From the NCBI GenBank assembly GCA_937876275.1, contig CALFIA010000128.1, positions 1 to 11,764 of the forward strand: a stretch of DNA of 11,764 nt, in the 5' to 3' direction. The DNA is from an uncultured Actinomycetes bacterium (GTDB lineage Bacteria > Actinomycetota > Actinomycetes > S36-B12). The position numbers were made by a program, and so were the translations under genes. Below the pieces are notes generated by a model. That model had not been told where the DNA came from. It did not search any database and saw only the letters and a list, made by a program, of their open reading frames with translations. Of the stretch, positions 6,220 to 11,764 are shown one piece after another. Each line of letters starts with the position of its first letter. The stretch's first letter is position 1.

Positions 6220-8150
6220 CTCTGCCCGCACCGAATCTTGATGACCGGGCGTTCCAGGACCTCGTCGATGAGGCCAAGCGCCTGGTTCAACGTCGCTGCC
6301 CTGAGTGGACTGACAACAACGTCGCCGACCCCGGTGTCACGCTCATCGAGACCTTCGCCTACATGGTGGATCAGCTGATCTACCGACTCAACCGCGTACC
6401 GGATTTGAACTACATCAAGTTCCTCGAACTTCTCGGCGAGCAACTGCGGCCACCAGCTGCGGCGATCGCCCCGGTCAAGTTCTCGCTCGCGGTGGCTCAG
6501 CCCAGCGACATTCTCATTCCCGCTGGCACCCTGGTCTCGACCTCACGTCGTGGCTCTGAACGCCAGATCACCTTCTCCACCAGTTACCCGTTGAACCTGG
6601 CCTCCATCTCCGTCGCGTCGATCCTGACCCAAAATGTCGGCGGGCAGCCAGATCCTCATGAGCGCGAGATTGCCACGGGCACCGAGTTCGAATGCTTCTC
6701 GACCGTGCCGGAGCCAGGTGACGCGATGTACATCGGCCTGACCAAGCCGGCACCCGGGTGCATCGTGCGCGTGAACATCGACGCTCGAATTGAGGGCATC
6801 GGTGTCGATCCGCTTCGACCCCCACTCGTGGTCGAGGCCTGGGACGGCCAGGCCTGGGTCGAGACCCGAATTCTCTTCTCGAACACCGGCGGCCTCAACA
6901 AGAACGGCTATGCCGACGTCCACATCGTCAACCATGCCGAGTCAACTATCGGCGGCGTTACTGCAGGCTGGATCCGGATGCGCGTCGTAGCGACCGAAGG
7001 TGATCAGCCTGCGTACAGCAGTTCACCTCGAGTGAAGGCAATCCAGGCTTCGACGATCGCCGGCATTGTCGACGTTGCCCAATCCGTTCCTGTGGTCGAC
7101 GAGATCGTCGGCACGTGCACGGGAACTCCAGGCGAGCGACTGCAACTCAACCGATTCCCGCTCGTTTCCGGGCAAAGTGACCTCAGGGTCGAGGTCAGTT
7201 CCCCCAACGGATGGACTTCCTGGACACGGGTGGAGTCCTTCGCGCAATCGACCGAGACCGATCTTCATTTCATGATCGATGACACGAACGGCGGCCTGAT
7301 TTTCGGACCGATGATTCGTCAGCAAGATGGCAGCGTTCGCTACTACGGTCACACCCCTGAGTCGGGATGTACCGTTCGCATCGCGCGATACCAGGTCGGT
7401 GGCGGGCGTGAAGGAAATGTCGATACGGGCGCGATCAGCGTGCTCCGCTCCAGCATTCCTTTTGTCTCCAAGGTAGAGAACATCCAGCCAGCAGTCGGCG
7501 GCGTAGACGCGGAGTCCATTGACGACGTGAAAGCCCGCGCAGCCCTAACCGTTCGCACGCGCAACCGCGCAGTCACCGCACGCGACTACGAGCAGCTCAT
7601 CGCCGTCGCCGCTCCCTCGCTTACGCGTATTCGATGCATCGACGCCACGGATCTCGGCAAGGCGGGCCTCATCTTGATCCTGGTGATCCCCGAGGTTCCC
7701 GAAGGCCGGTTCGGTTTTGAGTTACTCGAGCCGCGGCAAGAGGTTCTCGACGACGTGCATGAGTATCTCGATGAACGGCGTCCGCTGGGCATTTCCGTTC
7801 GGATCGAACCGCCGCGCTACCTCGGCGTCTCAGCCATGGTGCGTATCGCCGTGCTGCAGGGGTTTACCAAGGAGAAGGTCATTGCTGATGCCGATACGGC
7901 GATCGCCAATTTCCTGCACCCCAACATCGGCGGTTACGAAGGCAAAGGTTGGCCGTTCGGGCGCCAGCTCGTGCTCGGTGATATTCACGGAGTACTCCAG
8001 CATGTGCCCGGAATCGCTTACGTTGATCTCGTTCGCCTAGTCGCGGTTGACGCCATCACAGGTGCTCGCGGTGAGCCCGGCGATCGAGTTCAGCCGGAGC
8101 CACTCGACCTGCTCTTCAATGTCGGCAATGACATTGAGGTCATCTCATGA
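6216..8150 (+). CDS. Baseplate J-like wedge protein (gp6/Afp11-like)
   Basis: A 644-residue protein with the layout of the putative baseplate assembly family of CIS loci. The N terminus (residues about 30-85) has DPGVTLIETFAYMVDQLIYR followed by a LELLGEQLRPP-like stretch. The middle (about 130-400) is beta-rich, with WVETRILFSNTGGL. The C-terminal baseplate J domain (about 420-620) has DDVKARAALTVRTRNRAV, TARDYEQL and VPGIAYVDLVRLV. It would polymerise around the spike as the inner baseplate wedge with the gp25 and gpI partners and trigger sheath contraction. The length is shorter than Afp11 of Serratia and, from memory, fits actinobacterial versions. The GTG start is chosen on the AGGAGG site. 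No odd features: the frame is intact and typical. Confidence 0.92.
   Translation: MTLPAPNLDDRAFQDLVDEAKRLVQRRCPEWTDNNVADPGVTLIETFAYMVDQLIYRLNRVPDLNYIKFLELLGEQLRPPAAAIAPVKFSLAVAQPSDILIPAGTLVSTSRRGSERQITFSTSYPLNLASISVASILTQNVGGQPDPHEREIATGTEFECFSTVPEPGDAMYIGLTKPAPGCIVRVNIDARIEGIGVDPLRPPLVVEAWDGQAWVETRILFSNTGGLNKNGYADVHIVNHAESTIGGVTAGWIRMRVVATEGDQPAYSSSPRVKAIQASTIAGIVDVAQSVPVVDEIVGTCTGTPGERLQLNRFPLVSGQSDLRVEVSSPNGWTSWTRVESFAQSTETDLHFMIDDTNGGLIFGPMIRQQDGSVRYYGHTPESGCTVRIARYQVGGGREGNVDTGAISVLRSSIPFVSKVENIQPAVGGVDAESIDDVKARAALTVRTRNRAVTARDYEQLIAVAAPSLTRIRCIDATDLGKAGLILILVIPEVPEGRFGFELLEPRQEVLDDVHEYLDERRPLGISVRIEPPRYLGVSAMVRIAVLQGFTKEKVIADADTAIANFLHPNIGGYEGKGWPFGRQLVLGDIHGVLQHVPGIAYVDLVRLVAVDAITGARGEPGDRVQPEPLDLLFNVGNDIEVIS
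8136..8140 (+). promoter_or_regulatory. Ribosome binding site GAGGT for the gpI-like gene
   Basis: GAGGT lies 6 nt before the ATG at 8147, inside the last codons of the baseplate J gene, and supports the ATGA-overlap start. Confidence 0.55.
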
Positions 8151-8752
8151 CAGTTTCTGAAGTGTTCATCTCTGAGCCCGAATTCGATGGTGGCCCGCCG
8201 AATTCGACCGGCGAACGCGGCCTCGTCGACGGGCTTCGAACGCCATTTCCGTTCATCGATGCGGTGCCGCCGATGCTCGCCGACGATCCCTTCGTTCAGC
8301 GCATGATGCCCGCATTCGACGAGGTCCTCGCACCGATCATCAGCACACTCGACTGCTTTCCTTCTTACCTCGATCCAGAGCTCGCACCGATGGACATGGT
8401 CAAGTACATGGCCTCGTGGCTCTTTCCGAATTACGAGGATCAACTCTCCGAGGAAGGCCTGCGACACGCACTCCGAACAGTCGTGGAGCGTTCGGGTTGG
8501 CGAGGAACGGCGCGAGGCATCAAGGAAGCACTCGCGACGTTCGACCTTGCCAGCATCGATATCCAGGATTCCGGGAGCACAGTCGTCAGCACTACTCCCA
8601 CCGATCCAGCAACATGGCCCGATGTAGCGCCTCCTACGGTCAAGATCGTCTGCGTCGCCGGATCGAACGCGACAATGAATGACGACCAGATCGCAGCGCT
8701 CGTGCGGAATCTCGTCCCTGCACACGTGATTGTGACCACGGTAGCGACATGA
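8147..8752 (+). CDS. Phage tail protein I-like baseplate protein (gpI/Afp12-like)
   Basis: A 201-residue protein matching the phage tail protein I family of CIS loci. Visible hallmarks are LADDPFVQRMMPAFDEVLAP followed by STLDCFPSYLDPELAP (residues about 42-84), MDMVKYMASWLF (about 85-96) and SGWRGTARGIKEAL (about 116-130). The WRGT-x-x-GI motif is especially characteristic. The C-terminal 50 residues are a beta-rich segment. In the baseplate it partners the J-like protein in the outer wedge; in long-tailed relatives it connects to fibres. It is coupled on both sides by 4-bp ATGA overlaps. No fibre gene follows in this window. Confidence 0.9.
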   Translation: MTVSEVFISEPEFDGGPPNSTGERGLVDGLRTPFPFIDAVPPMLADDPFVQRMMPAFDEVLAPIISTLDCFPSYLDPELAPMDMVKYMASWLFPNYEDQLSEEGLRHALRTVVERSGWRGTARGIKEALATFDLASIDIQDSGSTVVSTTPTDPATWPDVAPPTVKIVCVAGSNATMNDDQIAALVRNLVPAHVIVTTVAT

Positions 8753-10677
8753 GTGACACGACGACCGTTGCTGCGGTTGACGTCACTCCCGAGGGTGACG
8801 CCGCGAGCGCATCCGAAAACCCGAATATCAGCTGCAATCGATGCGGCACGCTCACGACGTGGAACCCGTACTGCCCAAGTTGCGGCGCCTACCTCGAATT
8901 CAGCGGCACGCCCGCGTGGCATCCTGACGAGCAACTCTCCACGATCCCGCCGATCACCGCGGTGGGGGCGCACGCGTCTGCGGACGACACAACTGAAACC
9001 GCGGCCGGAACGGCACCTTCATCGTTAGAGGGCAGCACTGCGTCAACGGGTGATGCTTCACCATCTGACGGAACTCCTGCGGCAGAGTCTGCGGCCGTCG
9101 GTGATGCGGGTGACTCATCTGAACACCTCGAGCCCGCGCATCGTCACCGTCTCGGAGATCTCTTCCACCGAGGCGAGCGAAAGGCCGAAGCGGCCGAGAA
9201 GGCCACGGAACTCGAGGCTGAAAAGGCCACGGCTGACGCCGAGAAGCACCTAGAGCACGACATCGCCGAGGCCAAGTCCAACATTCATGACGGCCTCCAC
9301 CCAACCGAGCATGAGATCAAGCCCTGGTGGGCTTCCTGGGGTGAAACACCGACAGCTCCCGACAACGCCGACGACACGGACGCTGGAACCGCGCCCGCCG
9401 CAAAAGTGTCGGCTTCCTCGGGAATCGCGCCTGATCCAGAGGTCAATGACGGTGTGGTCTTCACGAGTCGCCGCGTAGTCCCGGCTCCCGCGATCGTTGA
9501 GCCCGATGCCACGTTGCCGGGCCTGCCCGAGGATGAAACCCAAAAGACCCGCGCGATGGGCAACGAAGAACTCGATGCCGATGGCGAAACCTGTGCTCGT
9601 TGCGAACTGAAGAATCCGGCGGGTCGTCAGTACTGCGACTGGTGCGGAACGCCATTGCCCGGAGTCGTGCTCGGCCCTGAGAACGACGCTTACAACCCTT
9701 ACGGAATCAAGAGCAGCGGCACCGTCGAAGTCTCGTCGGCACCTCGCCGCTCGTATGCGGTGAAGATCATCGTTCTCATCGTCGTGCTTCTCACCCTCAT
9801 CTGGGCCATCTGGTATTTCTTCTTCGGTCCCAAGGCCGATCAGACCACGACGGCGATCAAGGTGACCACCCAGAAGTTCACCGAGTGGCTCGCACCGTCC
9901 ATTGGTGCGCAGGCAACCATCACCAACGTGACCGCGAGCTCGAGCCTCCAAGGGACATCGCCACTGGCTTTGTCGGAAGTCAGCAGCCGAGATTTCTGGG
10001 CAAGCGCACCAATGACTCTCTACGGTGCAGGCTCCTCGGTCACCTTTACTCTCGATAAGAAGTACGAGATCGATCGCGTTGCCATCTACCCGGGCATCCA
10101 GAACCAGACCTTCGACGTCAACGCACTCGGCACACCGGCCGACGTAACGATCGACGTGGGTGACGGCAAGGTTCACCAGGCACACGTCAGCTACATCCAG
10201 TCCGACAGTGACTACGAGCAGATCCTCCAGATCCCGACAGTCGTGACAGACACCGTCAAGATCACCTTCGACACCGTGTATCCGCCTCGGTATCCAGACC
10301 CGAAGGGTGAGACGGTCGGCGAGGTGTCGGTCAGCGCATTTGCCTTCTTGCAGGTGCCGTCCGCCACGACCGTGAATCCCCTGGCGTCGGCCAGTGCGTC
10401 ACCCTCGGCGAGCGGGTCGGCCAGTGCGTCACCCTCGGCGAGCGGGTCGGCCAGTGCGTCACCGTCGGCATCGTCCTCGGCGAGTGGGTCGGCCAGTGCG
10501 TCGCCGTCGTCCTCAGCATCTGCAAAGCCGAAGTCATCGGCCTCGGCCAGTGCTACGAAGTCAAGTAGTGCCAAGCCGAAGTCCTCACCGAGCCCGTCAC
10601 CCAAGCCCTCGACGACGCCCTCACCTCAACCCTCAAGCACTCCGGCCGTGACCCCAACGCCGTCACCCACGCAGTAA
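8749..10677 (+). CDS. Zinc-ribbon, coiled-coil, single-pass membrane protein with discoidin-like domain; candidate CIS membrane anchor
   Basis: 642 residues. Order: a zinc ribbon with CxxC pairs at C29/C32 and C42/C45; an acidic Ala/Ser/Glu linker; a Glu/Lys/Ala-rich helix, probably coiled coil, about 142-184; a Trp-rich patch IKPWWASWGE (W193, W194, W197); a second zinc ribbon at C282/C285 and C296/C299; one membrane helix about 340-359 (IIVLIVVLLTLIWAIWYFFF) preceded by RRSYAVK. The basic residues on the N-terminal side predict zinc ribbons in the cytoplasm and the C terminus outside. Residues about 389-540 look like a discoidin/F5-8-type beta-sandwich (WASAPMTLYG, VTFTLDKKYEIDRVAIYPG), which often binds carbohydrate. 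About 541-642 is a Ser/Ala/Pro/Thr stalk. Its start overlaps the gpI stop (ATGA) with no clear Shine-Dalgarno, so its synthesis is tied to the baseplate genes. I infer a role in membrane docking of the particle. A membrane protein of Streptomyces CIS loci (CisA, recalled, not checked) may be its counterpart. Confidence 0.85.
   Translation: MSDTTTVAAVDVTPEGDAASASENPNISCNRCGTLTTWNPYCPSCGAYLEFSGTPAWHPDEQLSTIPPITAVGAHASADDTTETAAGTAPSSLEGSTASTGDASPSDGTPAAESAAVGDAGDSSEHLEPAHRHRLGDLFHRGERKAEAAEKATELEAEKATADAEKHLEHDIAEAKSNIHDGLHPTEHEIKPWWASWGETPTAPDNADDTDAGTAPAAKVSASSGIAPDPEVNDGVVFTSRRVVPAPAIVEPDATLPGLPEDETQKTRAMGNEELDADGETCARCELKNPAGRQYCDWCGTPLPGVVLGPENDAYNPYGIKSSGTVEVSSAPRRSYAVKIIVLIVVLLTLIWAIWYFFFGPKADQTTTAIKVTTQKFTEWLAPSIGAQATITNVTASSSLQGTSPLALSEVSSRDFWASAPMTLYGAGSSVTFTLDKKYEIDRVAIYPGIQNQTFDVNALGTPADVTIDVGDGKVHQAHVSYIQSDSDYEQILQIPTVVTDTVKITFDTVYPPRYPDPKGETVGEVSVSAFAFLQVPSATTVNPLASASASPSASGSASASPSASGSASASPSASSSASGSASASPSSSASAKPKSSASASATKSSSAKPKSSPSPSPKPSTTPSPQPSSTPAVTPTPSPTQ
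10387..10512 (+). repeat. 30-bp tandem repeat in the Ser/Ala/Pro stalk coding region
   Basis: Two identical 30-bp units (10387-10416 and 10417-10446), each starting TCGGCCAGTGCGTCACCCTC, encode SASASPSASG. A third, diverged unit follows at 10447-10476, then a 12-bp partial (10477-10488) and a further partial (10489-10512). The identical copies imply recent slippage or unequal exchange, and length may vary between strains or be misassembled from short reads. Confidence 0.92.
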
Positions 10678-10708
10678 TTACGGAGCGAGAACGATCACCT
10701 TGGGTGAT
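10675..10708. other. Convergent gene junction with abutting stops and a small inverted repeat
   Basis: The TAA of the plus-strand gene (10675-10677) directly abuts the TTA (minus-strand TAA) of the next gene at 10678-10680, giving the palindrome TAATTA. A 6-bp inverted repeat follows: ATCACC (10694-10699), loop TTG, GGTGAT (10703-10708). It has no U-run and sits in the coding sequence of the minus-strand gene, so its use as a terminator is only a weak possibility. Confidence 0.3.
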
Positions 10709-11763
10709 GGAGTCGGTGTCGGTGTTGCGGCGGTAGTCGACGTGGCGGCCGGATTCGGGGCGGGATCCTGCGGTGCGGGCGCGGCTGTCGTGGTTCCGCA
10801 GAACTTGGCCGTGTAATCGGACTTCACGTCAGAGGCCACTGCTCGCATTCGATAGCAGTACTTCGTGCCGGCAGTCAGGGATGTGATCTCGATTGCCGTG
10901 TCGTTTACTGCGGGCTGTGGGCTGATGTCGGCCCAACCACTGCCGATCTGCTTCTGAATCTCCCACCCGGTGATCTTCAAGGTGACGTCGCAGGTCGCAT
11001 CCTTGCTCGTCGACGACGAAGGGGCCGTCGTTGCTGCGGTCCAGGTGATCGCCAGGCTCGCAGTACCGGAGGCCTTCGCCTTGGTTTTCACCGGCGGACA
11101 TGGCGGCACCGGCGCGGCACTCGGGTCAGAGCTTCCGCCGGCACCCGCCGCCTGCGCAGAGGCGGCGTCCTCAGTGCCGGGAACCGCGACACATGCGGGC
11201 GGGCTGTAGAGCGACTCACTGCTCGAACCGGCCGTGGCTGCGACGCGATAACACGCAGTAATTCCGGTCGGTGGGTTCTTCACCACGTAACGAGTGGATC
11301 CCGAGGGAACTGTCGCGACAAAGGTGCATTCGGTGCAGATCGCGGAGGGCAGTGCTGAGGTGGATGCTGACGGAACCGGCGTACCTGAGGGGAACGTGGG
11401 CTGGGCTGAGCCTGAGCCATACGGGTTCACGCGGGAATCCACCGTGGCGCTATCAGACGGTGAAGGCGAAGGTGATGTGCTTGACGACTTACTTGATGAC
11501 TTACTTGAGGACGCAGACGCAGATGCCTTGGCCGTCGACTCGCCACCCATAGGTGCCGACAATTGCTTCGCTCGCAGCTTCTTTGCCTGTGGCTGAGCAG
11601 TCTGGAGTTCCTCAGTCGCCACGACATTGACGAAGGTGATGCCCTTGTATGACTTTCGAGGTGTGAATTCAGTGACGCCCTGAGCGATGTATTTCGCCGT
11701 CGGTTCGCCCGCATAGCCCACAGCACTAGCAGAGGCTGAGGCCACTGCACTCGGAGTCGTGGC
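10678..11763 (-). CDS. Secreted or surface protein with cysteine-containing FN3-like repeats, 5'-truncated
   Basis: The frame is open to the contig end. The GTG at 11745 gives 355 residues but upstream codons remain open and no ribosome site is visible, so the start is missing. Residues are numbered from that GTG. Residues about 1-60 are an unrecognised segment; 72-135 are a Ser/Lys/Pro-rich linker; about 137-190 look like the C-terminal half of a fibronectin type III domain (C137, C140, C165 in ACYRVAA, C185). A clearer FN3 domain spans about 216-320 (SLAITWTAATT, GWEIQKQIGSGWADISPQPA, LTAGTKYCYRMRAV; C216, C252, C297, C316). The tail is Pro/Thr/Ala-rich. Cysteines at equivalent places in both repeats suggest disulfides outside the membrane. 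It converges on the CIS operon and is transcribed separately. Its role is unknown: surface adhesin, wall enzyme appendage, or the extracellular part of a membrane protein are all possible. Confidence 0.7.
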   Translation of the reverse strand, partial: ATTPSAVASASASAVGYAGEPTAKYIAQGVTEFTPRKSYKGITFVNVVATEELQTAQPQAKKLRAKQLSAPMGGESTAKASASASSSKSSSKSSSTSPSPSPSDSATVDSRVNPYGSGSAQPTFPSGTPVPSASTSALPSAICTECTFVATVPSGSTRYVVKNPPTGITACYRVAATAGSSSESLYSPPACVAVPGTEDAASAQAAGAGGSSDPSAAPVPPCPPVKTKAKASGTASLAITWTAATTAPSSSTSKDATCDVTLKITGWEIQKQIGSGWADISPQPAVNDTAIEITSLTAGTKYCYRMRAVASDVKSDYTAKFCGTTTAAPAPQDPAPNPAATSTTAATPTPTPSPKVIVLAP

Positions 11764-11764
11764 A

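Noticed and set aside
9250..10185. Antisense open frame of 311 codons opposite the zinc-ribbon membrane protein
   Set aside because: It is a composition artefact of a high-GC coding region. The plus strand has zinc ribbons, a membrane helix and a beta-sandwich in one frame; the antisense product has no coherent domain.
10694..10708. 6-bp hairpin as a Rho-independent terminator of the CIS operon
   Set aside because: The stem is short, there is no U-run on either side, and it lies within the coding sequence of the opposing gene. It is kept only as a weak inverted repeat.

Overview
This window is one end-to-end piece of a contractile injection system (CIS, phage-tail-like) locus, almost certainly from a high-GC Gram-positive actinobacterium. 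I infer this from the GC content (roughly 60% by eye), GTG and ATG starts, dense 4-bp gene overlaps, baseplate proteins of the actinobacterial CIS type, and Ser/Pro/Thr-rich extracytoplasmic proteins with a single membrane anchor. The first 22 bases are not biological: they match the 3' end of the Illumina TruSeq read-1 adapter, so this is an assembled contig end, and the first gene is cut there.

Layout. (1) 23-2527 (+), 5'-truncated: a large repeat-rich protein with an eCIS-core/DUF4157 domain carrying HELTH, embedded in Ala/Gly/Ser/Thr repeats of exactly 13 residues and a 145-residue super-repeat. (2) 2529-3980 (+): a T4 gp19-type tube domain joined to an Afp7-type adaptor and a LysM domain. 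(3) 3977-5812 (+): VgrG/Afp8-like central spike with a beta-helix tail. (4) 5815-6219 (+): gp25/Afp9-like wedge protein. (5) 6216-8150 (+): gpJ/Afp11-like baseplate protein. (6) 8147-8752 (+): gpI/Afp12-like protein. (7) 8749-10677 (+): a protein with two zinc ribbons, a coiled coil, one membrane helix, a discoidin-like beta-sandwich and a Ser/Pro stalk. (8) 10678-11763 (-), 5'-truncated at the contig end: a secreted-looking protein with cysteine-containing fibronectin type III-like repeats, converging on gene 7 with abutting stop codons.

How it fits together. Genes 2-6 would build the hub and baseplate: spike, tube initiator with LysM adaptor, gp25, and the wedge proteins J and I. Gene 1 carries the marker domain of CIS loci and probably handles cargo or assembly. 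Gene 7 is translationally coupled to the baseplate genes and would place a zinc-ribbon/coiled-coil domain in the cytoplasm and a beta-sandwich outside. It is therefore a good candidate for linking a cytoplasmic CIS particle to the membrane. Sheath, main tube, AAA+ ATPase, tape measure and PAAR tip genes are not in the window; they may lie beyond the contig edges.

There is no intergenic stretch longer than 2 bp between genes 1 and 8. I see no tRNA, rRNA, CRISPR, insertion sequence or convincing promoter. The most interesting points are the repeat architecture of gene 1, where the copies have diverged synonymously while keeping the same protein sequence, the tube-LysM fusion, the missing PAAR gene, and the membrane-anchored gene 7.
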